From Actinomycetospora sp. NBRC 106375 (lineage in GTDB: Bacteria > Actinomycetota > Actinomycetes > Mycobacteriales > Pseudonocardiaceae): a DNA stretch of 64,000 nucleotides. Shown here piece after piece: positions 38,968 to 46,938 of the stretch. A model generated the notes under the pieces. It was not told where the DNA came from and ran no database searches. It worked only from the letters and a program-made list of their open reading frames with translations. The DNA is taken from positions 36,906 to 100,905 of the forward strand of contig NZ_BSTS01000022.1 of NCBI RefSeq assembly GCF_030269665.1, read 5' to 3'. Made by a program: the position numbers and the translations under genes. How positions within the stretch are numbered: position 1 is the first letter of the stretch; every line of letters starts with the position of its first letter.

Positions 38968-41748
38968 GTGCGGCGCTTCCGCCGGTCGCCTCCGCGCCGG
39001 CCCCTCGACGCGGTGGAGCTGGCGGAGTCGGCCGCCCTCGGCGATCTCGTGGCCGTGGTGTGCGTGCTGACCCGCCTCTTCCCGATCGGCCCCCTCGGGG
39101 TCGTGATCGCCGCGTTCCCGCTCGCCGTCCTCACCGCCCGGCGCCCGGGGCGCGCCGGGCCGGTCGGGGTGCTCGTCGCGGTGGTGGTCGCGTTCCTGGT
39201 CGGCGGCGTCGGGCCGGCCACGTCGGCGGCGTCCGCGGCGACGCTCGGCTGGCTGATCGGGGTCGCCGCCCGCCGCGGCTGGTCGACGCCGCGGACCGCG
39301 CTGACCGGCGTCGTCACCCTCGCGCTGCCGGCGTCGCTGGCGGGCCTGGCGCTGCTCGCGGTGTTCCCCGCGTACCGGGAGCTCGTCCTCGACCAGCTGC
39401 GGACCTCCTGGAGCGGGCTCGCGCGGCTGATGCGCGGCGGCGTGCCCGAGCCGGTGGTGGCCGCCGGGGACCGTGCCGTCGCGGCGATCACCGACTACTG
39501 GTGGGTGACGCTGCCCTCGATCGCCGTCGTCAGCTCGCTGATCGGCGTGGCGCTGGCCGCGCTCGTGCTGGCCCGCCCCCTGCGCGCGGTGCGCCGCCTG
39601 CTGCCCACCGACCTCGCCGGACGCCTGCCCGCCGGGCGCGGCCCCGAGGACGTCGCCCCGCTGCCGCTGCGGCTGCGAGGGGTCGCGCTGCCGTCGGGAC
39701 CACCGGTCGACCTCGACCTCGACGCCGGGCGCTTCGTCGTCGTCACCGGCCCGAACGGTGCCGGGAAGTCGACGCTCGGGCGCGTGGTGGCGGGGCGGGC
39801 GCCGGCCGCCGGCACCGCCGAGCGTCCCGGGGACGCGGGGCTGGGCGTCGTGGGCGGCACCGGCATGGTGTTCCAGCGCCCGGACAGCCAGGTGCTGGGC
39901 GTGCGCGTCGCCGACGACCTGCGGTGGGGGCTGCCGCCCGGCGAGGACGTCCCGGTCGGCGAGCTGCTGGCCCGCGTCGGGCTCGGCGGCGCCGAGGACC
40001 GGGAGACCGCGACGCTCTCGGGCGGCGAGCTGCAGCGCCTCGCGGTCGCGGCGCTGCTCGCCCGCCGGCCCGCGGTCGTCGTCAGCGACGAGAGCACCGC
40101 GATGCTCGACCCCGACGGGCGCACCGAGGTCACCGACCTGCTGCGCAGCCTCACCCGCGCCGAGCGGGTCGCGGTCCTGCACATCACCCACCACGACCCC
40201 GGCACCGCCGACGCGACCCTCGCCCTGCCCGGCCCGTCCGCGGGGCCGGCGCCGACCGGCGTGGCGTGGGGTCCGCCCCGCCCGCCCGCGGGCGGCACGC
40301 TGCAGCTGCGCGGGGTCGACGTCGTCCACGACGCCGGCACGCCCTGGCGCCGCCCCGTGCTCAACGGCGTCGACCTGCGGATCCCCGCCGGGCGCACGGT
40401 GCTCGTGACCGGCCCGAACGGCGCCGGGAAGACGAGCCTCGCCTGGCTGCTCGCGGGCCTGGCCACCCCGGCGCGCGGCACCGCGACCCTCGACGGGGCA
40501 CCGCTGCGCAACGGCCGCGACGGCGCGCTGCTGGCCGTGCAGCACGCCCGCCCGGCGCTGCTGCGCCCGACCGTCGGCGAGGAGGTCGAGGACGCCGCCG
40601 GCGTCGGGCCCCGCACCGCCGACACCACCCTCGCCGCGCTCGGGCTCGACCCCGCCGTCTACCGCGACCGCAACGTCGACGAGCTCTCGGGCGGCGAGCA
40701 GCGCCGCGTCCTGCTCGCCGGCCTGCTGGGCGCCGGGCCGCGGGTGCTGGTGCTCGACGAGCCGCTCGCCGGGCTCGACGCCGACGCCGCCGCGGCCGTC
40801 CGGAGCGCGCTGCGCGCCGCGCGGGCGGCGGGGACCACGCTCGTCGTCGTCACCCACGACATCACGCCGCTCGCCGATCTCGGCGACGCCGTGCTGCACG
40901 TCGAGGACGGCGCCGTGCACGGCCCGCCGGAGATGGTCACGACCCGCCCGTCGTCCGGCCCCGAGCGGCGGCTGCGAGGGGCGCTCGGTGCGGTGCGCAC
41001 CCTGCCGGGCCCGTCGCCGATGCACCGGGTGTGGGCCGGGACGAAGATCGCCGCGCTGCTCGCCATGGCCCTCGCGCTCGCGATCGACCCGACGTGGCCG
41101 ACCCTCGGCGCCGCGACGGCCGCGCTGCTGACCGGCGCGCTGGCCGCCCGCCTGCCCCGCGGCGCGATCCCCCGCCCGCCGCGCTGGCTGCTGATCTGGC
41201 TGCCCGCGATCGTGCTCTCGACGGTGAGCACCCGCCCGCCGCTGGTCGACGTGCTCGGCACGGAGCTCAGCATCGGCGGCCTCGAGCGGGTCGTGCTGTT
41301 CCTCGGCACCACGCTCGTCTCGCTGCTCGGCGCCGCCCTGCTCGTCGCGACCACCCCCCTCGGCGCCTTCCCGCCGCTGCTCGAGCGCCTGGTGCGGCTG
41401 GGGCGTCGCGTCGGCGTCACCCTGCGGACCCCGGCGACCGGCATCGCGCTGGGACTGCGCCTGGTCCCGCTCCTGCTCGCCGAGGGACGCACGGCCTGGC
41501 TCCTGCTCGGCCAGCGCCGACCGGTGGGGCGGGCCTCGGTCCCGCTGCGCGAGCAGGTCCGCCAGGGTGTCCGCGCGGCGATGCTCGCCTGCGCGATGGC
41601 CACCCGCCGCGCCGCCGAGACCGGCGAGGCGATCACCGCCCGCGGCGGCCTCGGCGCCGTCGCGGGCCCTGACCACCGCCCGGGCCGCCCGGACCTCGTC
41701 CTGCTCCTCGTCGTCGCCGCGATCCTCGCGGTCGGGCTCGCCTTCTAG
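38968..41748 (+). CDS. Four-module ECF transporter in one polypeptide (S-A-A'-T)
   Basis: 926 residues. About 1-215: six or seven membrane helices (DUF2232-like), probably the substrate-binding S component. First ATPase: Walker A GPNGAGKS at 261-268, signature LSGGE at about 350, Walker B VVVSDEST. Second ATPase: Walker A at 482-489, signature LSGGE at about 573, Walker B VLVLDEPLAG. About 690-926: CbiQ/EcfT-like membrane part with the coupling helix region around LGLRLVPLLLAEGR. Energy-coupling transporters import vitamins and metals; the setting between cobIJ and cobK suggests cobalt, cobalamin or a precursor, but this is inference. GTG at 38968 with CATACT 6 nt upstream. Actinobacterial A-A'-T fusions are known (Rv2326c type). 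Confidence 0.85.
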   Translation: MRRFRRSPPRRPLDAVELAESAALGDLVAVVCVLTRLFPIGPLGVVIAAFPLAVLTARRPGRAGPVGVLVAVVVAFLVGGVGPATSAASAATLGWLIGVAARRGWSTPRTALTGVVTLALPASLAGLALLAVFPAYRELVLDQLRTSWSGLARLMRGGVPEPVVAAGDRAVAAITDYWWVTLPSIAVVSSLIGVALAALVLARPLRAVRRLLPTDLAGRLPAGRGPEDVAPLPLRLRGVALPSGPPVDLDLDAGRFVVVTGPNGAGKSTLGRVVAGRAPAAGTAERPGDAGLGVVGGTGMVFQRPDSQVLGVRVADDLRWGLPPGEDVPVGELLARVGLGGAEDRETATLSGGELQRLAVAALLARRPAVVVSDESTAMLDPDGRTEVTDLLRSLTRAERVAVLHITHHDPGTADATLALPGPSAGPAPTGVAWGPPRPPAGGTLQLRGVDVVHDAGTPWRRPVLNGVDLRIPAGRTVLVTGPNGAGKTSLAWLLAGLATPARGTATLDGAPLRNGRDGALLAVQHARPALLRPTVGEEVEDAAGVGPRTADTTLAALGLDPAVYRDRNVDELSGGEQRRVLLAGLLGAGPRVLVLDEPLAGLDADAAAAVRSALRAARAAGTTLVVVTHDITPLADLGDAVLHVEDGAVHGPPEMVTTRPSSGPERRLRGALGAVRTLPGPSPMHRVWAGTKIAALLAMALALAIDPTWPTLGAATAALLTGALAARLPRGAIPRPPRWLLIWLPAIVLSTVSTRPPLVDVLGTELSIGGLERVVLFLGTTLVSLLGAALLVATTPLGAFPPLLERLVRLGRRVGVTLRTPATGIALGLRLVPLLLAEGRTAWLLLGQRRPVGRASVPLREQVRQGVRAAMLACAMATRRAAETGEAITARGGLGAVAGPDHRPGRPDLVLLLVVAAILAVGLAF

Positions 41749-41754
41749 TTGTCA

Positions 41755-41783
41755 GCGAAGTGCCTTCGCAGACGCTCAGCGTC
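41755..41783 (+). terminator. Two small adjacent hairpins after the ECF gene
   Basis: GCGAAG-TGC-CTTCGC (41755-41769) and GACGCT-C-AGCGTC (41771-41783) are two 6-bp stems in tandem just after the stop, in the 123-bp gap between convergent genes. Weak but well placed. Confidence 0.35.
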
Positions 41784-41871
41784 CGTATCGGGACGTCGAT
41801 CACCGGCGCGAGCACCCGCGTGTTCGAGCGATGCGGCTTTCCTCGCGTGTGACGCCAGGATCGCCACAGCG

Positions 41872-42606
41872 TCACCCGCGCGACACGCCGTCCGGGACGA
41901 TCCGGTCGACGATGTCGTCGACGCTCGCGACGACGTCCACGCCGGCGGGTAGCGCCGGGCGGTCGACGAGGATCACGGGGATCGACCGCTCGCGGGCCGC
42001 GACGAGCTTCGCCTCCGTGGCACCCCCCGAGTCCTTGGCGACGACGACGGTGATGCGGTGCCCGTCGAGCAGCGCGCGCTCGTCCTCGAGGGCGAAGGGG
42101 CCGCGGGCGAGGAGGAGCTCGGCACGCTCCGGGAGCACGTCGGGCGTCTCGATCGCCCGCACGAGGAACCACGCGTCGACGTCGACGAACGCCCCGACCC
42201 CCTGACGTCCGGTGGCGAGCAGCACGCGTGCCCCCGGGGCGATCGACGCGGCGGCGTCCTCGAGCGACGGCACCCGTGTCCACCGGTCCCCCGGCCCGGC
42301 CGTCCACCCCGGGCGCCGGAGCACGACCCACGGGGTGCCGGTGCGCGCCGCGGCGCCCGCGGCGTGCTCGGTCATCCGCGCCGCGAACGGGTGGGTCGCG
42401 TCGACGAGGACGTCGACGTCGTCCAGCGCCGCCGCCAGCCCGTCGACGCCCCCGAACCCGCCCGTGCGCACGTCGCCGTCCGGGAGCCGCGGGTGATGCG
42501 TCCGGCCGGCCAGGGACGTGGTGACCTCGACGCCCTCGGCGGCCAGCCGCGACGCCAGCTCGCGCGCCTCGGCCGTGCCACCGAGCACGAGAACCCGCCG
42601 GCTCAC
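41872..42606 (-). CDS. cobK: Precorrin-6A reductase CobK
   Basis: 244 residues. NADPH-dependent reduction of precorrin-6A to precorrin-6B. VLVLGGTAEARELASRL is the N-terminal dinucleotide loop; LVDATHPFAARMTEHA and TPWVVLRRPGW are the conserved corrin-site blocks; VVVAKDSGGATEAKLVAARE is the diagnostic C-terminal motif. GTG at 42604-42606. It follows cobM on the same strand after a gap holding a 14-bp inverted repeat. Confidence 0.93.
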   Translation of the reverse strand: MSRRVLVLGGTAEARELASRLAAEGVEVTTSLAGRTHHPRLPDGDVRTGGFGGVDGLAAALDDVDVLVDATHPFAARMTEHAAGAAARTGTPWVVLRRPGWTAGPGDRWTRVPSLEDAAASIAPGARVLLATGRQGVGAFVDVDAWFLVRAIETPDVLPERAELLLARGPFALEDERALLDGHRITVVVAKDSGGATEAKLVAARERSIPVILVDRPALPAGVDVVASVDDIVDRIVPDGVSRG

Positions 42607-42615
42607 CGCGCGCCC

Positions 42616-42679
42616 GAGATCAGGAGCGCACCACGCACCTCGTCACGCCCCCGGACGTGCACACCGCGCTCCTGATCTC
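42616..42679. repeat. 14-bp inverted repeat in the cobM-cobK gap
   Basis: GAGATCAGGAGCGC (42616-42629) is perfectly inverted at 42666-42679, with 36 nt between that can form a smaller GCAC/GTGC stem. It occupies nearly all of the 94-nt gap between cobM and cobK, so it could attenuate or process the transcript before cobK. Confidence 0.75.
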
Positions 42680-42700
42680 CGCGCGGCGCCGCCACGCCCC

Positions 42701-43444
42701 TCACGACCGGGCGCGCGCCGCGGAGTAGAGGTGCGAGTCGCAGCCGCCGGCCTCCCCGACGACGGGCCCCACGACGATCACCGCCGTCCGCCGCACCCCG
42801 GCCTCCGCGACGCGGTCGGCGATGTCGGCCAGCGTCCCCCGCAGCACGATCTCGTCGTCGCGCGACGCCCGCGCCACGACCGCCACGGGCTCCGAGGCCG
42901 GCCGGTGCTGCCGCAGCGCCTCCACCACCGCGTCGCAGCGCTGCACGGCCAGGTGCAGCACGAGCGTCCCGCCCGCCGCGGCCCAGACGTCCAGCGACTC
43001 CCCCGCCGGCATCGGGGTCGCGTTCGCGGCGTCGCGGGTGAGCACGACGGACTGGCCGACGCCGGGCACGGTCAGTTCGGTGCGCAGGGCGGCGGCCGCC
43101 GCGGCGAACGCCGGCACCCCCGGCACGATCTCCCAGGGCACGCCGGCGGCGTCGAGGCGGCGTGTCTGCTCGGCGACCGCGGAGAACACCGCGGGGTCCC
43201 CGGAGCACAGCCGCGCGACGTCGTGCCCCGCCGCGTGGGCCTCGACCAGCTCGGCGATGATCTCGTCGAGCGTCATCCGGGCCGTGTCGACGCGATGTGC
43301 CCCCGGCGGGCACTGCCCCAGCAGCTCCTCGGGCACCAGCGACCCCGCGTAGAGGCAGACCGGGCTGGTCGCGAGCGCGCGCAGCCCGCGCACGGTGATG
43401 AGGTCGGGGGCACCGGGCCCGGCGCCGACGAAGCGGACGGTCAC
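42701..43444 (-). CDS. cobM: Precorrin-4 C11-methyltransferase CobM
   Basis: 247-residue SAM-dependent methylase placing the C11 methyl group on precorrin-4. VRFVGAGPGAPDLITVRGL at the N-terminus, YAGSLVPEELL, RLCSGDPAVFSAVAEQ and VPGVPAFAAAAAAL are typical of the CobM/CbiF branch. GTG at 43442-43444 overlaps the stop of cobL (GTGA). Order on this strand: cobL, cobM, cobK. Confidence 0.95.
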   Translation of the reverse strand: MTVRFVGAGPGAPDLITVRGLRALATSPVCLYAGSLVPEELLGQCPPGAHRVDTARMTLDEIIAELVEAHAAGHDVARLCSGDPAVFSAVAEQTRRLDAAGVPWEIVPGVPAFAAAAAALRTELTVPGVGQSVVLTRDAANATPMPAGESLDVWAAAGGTLVLHLAVQRCDAVVEALRQHRPASEPVAVVARASRDDEIVLRGTLADIADRVAEAGVRRTAVIVVGPVVGEAGGCDSHLYSAARARS

Positions 43445-44643
43445 GCAGGTTCCTTCCGTGCGACGAGCTGGGTGACGCCGGCCAGCGCCCGCCACCCGCC
43501 GAACCGCCCGACCGGCGCGACGCGCTCGATCCCGATCCGGCGCAGGGCCCCGCCGTGCGCGGCGCGGAACGCGATGAGCGCGGCCTCGCCCTCGACGGTG
43601 ACGGTGTTGACGACGAGGCGCCCGCCCGGGCGCAGCGCGGACCAGACGGCGCCGAGCATCCCGTCGGCCGACGCGCCCCCGCCGACGAACACCGCGTCCG
43701 GGCCGTCGAGCCCGTCGAGCGCCTCGGGGGCGCGGCCCACGACCACGCGCAGCCCCGGCACGCCCAGGAGAGCGGCGTTGGCGCGGATGCGGGACGCCCG
43801 GTCCGACCGCATCTCCACGCTCACCGCGCGGCACGCGGGGTGGTGGCGCATCCACTCGATCCCGATGCTGCCCGCACCGCCCCCGACGTCCCACAGCAGG
43901 GCGCCCGGCGCCGGGCGCAACGCCGCCACCGACAGCGCGCGGACCTCGGCCTTCGTCAGCTGGCCGTCGTGGTCGTACACGTCGTCGGGCAGCCCGGGGG
44001 CACGTCCGAGCAGCGGGTCGGCGGGGACCTCGGGGCAGGTCACGGCGACGACGGCGAGCGGGTCGCCCGGGGCGTGGGTCCAGTCCGCGGCGGTGCCGTC
44101 GACCCGCGATTCCTCCGGCGCGCCCAGCGACGCCAGCACCGTCAGCCGGGCCTCGCCGTGGCCCCACGAGGTCAGCGCGGCGGCGAGCGCGGCGGGGGCC
44201 TCGCCGTCGGGGACGAGCACGAGCAGGCGCCGCCGCGGCGCGAGCGCGGCCCGGACCGCGTCGAGCGGGCGCCCGACCGTCGAGAGGACCTCGACGTCCT
44301 GCGCCGCCCAGCCGAGGCGCCCGCAGGCGAGCGCCAGCGACGAGGGCGCCGGCAGCACGGTCGCGTCCGGCGCGTGACCGAGCACGGCGGAGCCGATCCC
44401 GTAGAACGTGGGGTCGCCGCTGGCGAGGACGACGAGCGTGCGGTCGCCGTGCTCGGCGAGCAGGCCCGGCAGCGCGGGCATCAGCGGCGTGGGCCAGGTG
44501 ACCTGCTCGGCGGACAGCGATGGCAGCAGCGCGAGCTGGCGGGGCGCGCCCAGGACCACGTCGGCCTTGCCCAGCGCGGTGCGCGCGGGCTCGCCCAGCC
44601 CGGGCCACCCCTCGGCGCCGATGCCGACCACGGTCACGCTCAC
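43441..44643 (-). CDS. cobL: CobL: precorrin-6B C5,15-methyltransferase/decarboxylase
   Basis: 400-residue bifunctional enzyme (CbiE-CbiT fusion). CbiE part (1-about 200): VTVVGIGAEGWPGLGEPA, VLASGDPTFYGIGSAVL. CbiT part (about 215-400): DGQLTKAEVRALSVAALRP, the SAM loop WDVGGGAGSIGIEWM and VFVGGGASADGML. It methylates C5 and C15 and removes the C12 acetate carboxyl, giving precorrin-8X for CobH. GTG start; 46 nt downstream of the PaaX-like gene on the same strand. Confidence 0.95.
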   Translation of the reverse strand: MSVTVVGIGAEGWPGLGEPARTALGKADVVLGAPRQLALLPSLSAEQVTWPTPLMPALPGLLAEHGDRTLVVLASGDPTFYGIGSAVLGHAPDATVLPAPSSLALACGRLGWAAQDVEVLSTVGRPLDAVRAALAPRRRLLVLVPDGEAPAALAAALTSWGHGEARLTVLASLGAPEESRVDGTAADWTHAPGDPLAVVAVTCPEVPADPLLGRAPGLPDDVYDHDGQLTKAEVRALSVAALRPAPGALLWDVGGGAGSIGIEWMRHHPACRAVSVEMRSDRASRIRANAALLGVPGLRVVVGRAPEALDGLDGPDAVFVGGGASADGMLGAVWSALRPGGRLVVNTVTVEGEAALIAFRAAHGGALRRIGIERVAPVGRFGGWRALAGVTQLVARKEPA

Positions 44644-44689
44644 CGCGCCACCTCATCACGCCGGCGCCCGGTCGGGCAGGCGAGGCTCG

Positions 44690-45502
44690 TCACCCTCCGT
44701 GCGCCGCGACGCGGGACGCGACGAACGCGCGCGCCGACGGCAGCCAGCGCGTGGCGAGGGCGCCGAGGTCACGGCGCAGGGCATCGCCCGGCCAGTCGGG
44801 CGGCCGGAGCTCGGGCGGCAGGCCAGGGTCGCGCAGCAGGTCGACGTTGGCCTGGTTCGTCAGGGCGGCGAGGCGGCGCACCGTGTCCGCGGTCGCGGGC
44901 GGCTCGTCGGTCTCGGCGAGCGCGGCGCGGACCGCGGCGTGGTGGCCGTGCAGGTCGGCCGCGAGGCCGTCGAGGTCCCACGCCGCCGACACCGCGCCGG
45001 GGACGTCAGGGGCGTCCAGCGCCAGCCGCGCGCGGCGGACCACCGCGTCCGGCGGCACCGGCCCCAGCGCGGCCTCGAGCTCCGCCCACCGGTCGGCGGC
45101 GGCGACCAGCACCCCGGGCTGCAGCGACCCGTACCCGAGGAGGCCGGCGACGCGACGCAGCCGGTCGCGGAACGCGCGCTCGCGCTCGGGGACGTGGTGG
45201 AGCACGGCGTGGAGCTGCCCGTCCCACGGCTCCCGGGGCGGTGGTGCGGACTGCAGCGACGCCACCTGCGCCGCGATCGGGCCGATGAGGCGGTGGTGGG
45301 TGCGGCGACCGCTGCGACGTCCCGCCAGCTGACCCGCCGCGCGCATCCGGGCGAACAGCTGCCGGGACGCGGCCGGCGTGAGACCGAGCTCGCCGAGCAG
45401 CTCGACCAGCGCCGCCCCGGGCAGCTCCTCGCGCCCGGAGATCGCGAACAGGTACGCGACGAGGCCCACGGTGGGGCTCCGACGCGCTACGCTCTCGCTC
45501 AC
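44690..45502 (-). CDS. PaaX-family transcriptional regulator
   Basis: 270 residues. N-terminal winged helix (SPTVGLVAYLFAISGREELP, then LVELLGELGLTPAASRQLFARM and a basic RRSGRRTHH wing), a middle domain with WDGQLHAVLHHVPERERAFRD, and the PaaX C-terminal domain (ADLHGHHAAVRAALAETDEP). PaaX repressors answer to phenylacetyl-CoA or other acyl-CoAs. GTG at 45500-45502; TAGGAT ends 8 nt upstream. It is divergent from the VC0807-family gene, with only 21 bp between the starts. Confidence 0.8.
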   Translation of the reverse strand: MSESVARRSPTVGLVAYLFAISGREELPGAALVELLGELGLTPAASRQLFARMRAAGQLAGRRSGRRTHHRLIGPIAAQVASLQSAPPPREPWDGQLHAVLHHVPERERAFRDRLRRVAGLLGYGSLQPGVLVAAADRWAELEAALGPVPPDAVVRRARLALDAPDVPGAVSAAWDLDGLAADLHGHHAAVRAALAETDEPPATADTVRRLAALTNQANVDLLRDPGLPPELRPPDWPGDALRRDLGALATRWLPSARAFVASRVAAHGG

Positions 45503-45510
45503 GCTCGTGA

Positions 45511-45520
45511 ATCCTAGCGT
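45511..45520. promoter_or_regulatory. Overlapping divergent -10 elements
   Basis: ATCCTAGCGT holds TAGCGT (45515-45520) reading right and TAGGAT (45511-45516) reading left, sharing the central TA. Only one polymerase could use the site at a time, so the two genes may be mutually exclusive. Confidence 0.5.
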
Positions 45521-45523
45521 CAC

Positions 45524-46180
45524 ATGTGGGGGCCGACGGTGGCGAAGATCCTTCCCTGGGTGCTCACGGCGCTGCTCAGCGTCGCGTTCCCGATCGTCGC
45601 CTACGACGTCGCGACCGACCACGGCGTCGGCGAGGTCCCGGCGCTGCTGCTCGGGGCGATCGGCCCGGTGGCCGAGCTGGTGATCACGGCCGTGTGGCGG
45701 CGGCGCCTCGACGAGTTCAGCACCGTGGTGCTGGTCTTCCTCGCCCTCGGTGTCGTCGCGGCGCTCTTCTTCGACGACCCGCGGCTGATCCTGCTCAAGG
45801 AGTCGGCGGTGACCGGACTGTTCGGCCTCGTCCTGCTGGTCACGGTGCCGACGTCGCGCCCGCTGATGTTCCTGTTCGGGCGGCGGTTCGCCACGAACGG
45901 CGACCCGGAGCGCGTCGCGTGGTGGAACGGGCTGTGGGCGTATCCGGGCTTCCGGCGCACGCAGCGCGGCCTGACCCTGATGTGGGGCGCGACGTTCGTC
46001 GTCGAGGCCGTGGCCCGGGCGGTGCTGACCTACCGGCTGCCGGTCGCGACGATGGTCGTCGTCAACGCCGTCGTGCCGCCCGTGGTCATCGCCCTGCTGA
46101 TCACGGCGACGGTCGTGTGGGCCCGGCGGTCGCGACGTGCCGGGGAGGCGCGGACCGCCGCCCTGGCTCAGGCGGTGTAG
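45524..46180 (+). CDS. VC0807-family membrane protein
   Basis: 218-residue integral membrane protein with six helices, resembling the uncharacterised VC0807 family: LPWVLTALLSVAFPIVAYD at the start, ELVITAVWRRR and FLFGRRFAT in loops. No catalytic residues are obvious. The ATG at 45524 is very close to the -10; GTG at 45539 (VAKILPW) is an alternative start. The divergent PaaX-like regulator is the likely controller. Its end overlaps the convergent thioesterase gene by 13 nt. Confidence 0.72.
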   Translation: MWGPTVAKILPWVLTALLSVAFPIVAYDVATDHGVGEVPALLLGAIGPVAELVITAVWRRRLDEFSTVVLVFLALGVVAALFFDDPRLILLKESAVTGLFGLVLLVTVPTSRPLMFLFGRRFATNGDPERVAWWNGLWAYPGFRRTQRGLTLMWGATFVVEAVARAVLTYRLPVATMVVVNAVVPPVVIALLITATVVWARRSRRAGEARTAALAQAV

Positions 46181-46938
46181 CGCAGGCCCTCGACGGTCAG
46201 CACCGTGCGGCCGTCGGCGTCGCGCAGCGCGGCCCGGCCGGTGCGCAGACGCCGGCCCCCGTGCTGGAGCTCGGCCTCCGTGTGCACCGCGCGCCCGTCG
46301 GCGGGCACGGCGCGCAGGAACGACGCGCTCGCCTCGTCCGGCGGCCCGCCCAGCAGCGGCTCGAGCGCCCGCGCGGGCAGCGACGCGAGCACCCCGCCCT
46401 GCACGACGCCCGCGTAGTTGACCGCGAGCGGGTCCAGCGGCGCTCCCTCGACCACGAGGTCGACGGCCGACCGCGGGGGCGCCGACCAGTCCGGCGCGGC
46501 GCCGACGCGGGTGGCGGCGGCGACCGCGTCGGCCAGGATCGCGTTGCGGCCGTGCGCGCGGGCGACGGTCGCCCCGGCCGCGTCGGTGATCACGGCGGTG
46601 GAGAGCGCGACGTCCGGCCCGCGCTCGTCGAGGCAGCCGACGGCCGCGAGGGTCCCGCCGGCGACCTCGCGGGTGAGCACGTGCAGCGTCAGGCGCAGGG
46701 TGGTGATCCGCTCCCCGGCGCCGAGCGTCCCGGTGACCGCGAGACCCGACACGAAGTCGGCGAGCAGCCACAGGGCGGCGTCGAGCCCCTCGGGAGGAGC
46801 CGCCATCATCGCGTCGGCCCGGCCCGGCTCGATCGCGCGCAGCCGGGCGCCCACGACGGCGTGGACGGGGGCGAGCGGGAGGTCGGCGTCGACGCAGCGC
46901 CGCAGCTGCGCCAACGGCGCCTCCGTCGACGTGGTCAG
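46168..46938 (-). CDS. Hot-dog-fold thioesterase-like protein, possible CTG start
   Basis: About 256 residues with two hot-dog units: residues about 10-125 (LAPVHAVVGARLRAIEPGRA, then VSGLAVTGTL and a CLDERGPDVALSTAVITD strand) and about 150-255 (PLAVNYAGVVQGGVLASLPA, FLRAVPADGRAVHTEAELQ). This is the PaaI/acyl-CoA thioesterase pattern. No ATG, GTG or TTG opens the first unit; CTG at 46936-46938 overlaps the SDR stop as CTGA, mirroring the ATGA/GTGA overlaps elsewhere. The next GTG, at 46852-46854, would cut into the first domain. Confidence 0.68.
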   Translation of the reverse strand: MTTSTEAPLAQLRRCVDADLPLAPVHAVVGARLRAIEPGRADAMMAAPPEGLDAALWLLADFVSGLAVTGTLGAGERITTLRLTLHVLTREVAGGTLAAVGCLDERGPDVALSTAVITDAAGATVARAHGRNAILADAVAAATRVGAAPDWSAPPRSAVDLVVEGAPLDPLAVNYAGVVQGGVLASLPARALEPLLGGPPDEASASFLRAVPADGRAVHTEAELQHGGRRLRTGRAALRDADGRTVLTVEGLRYTA

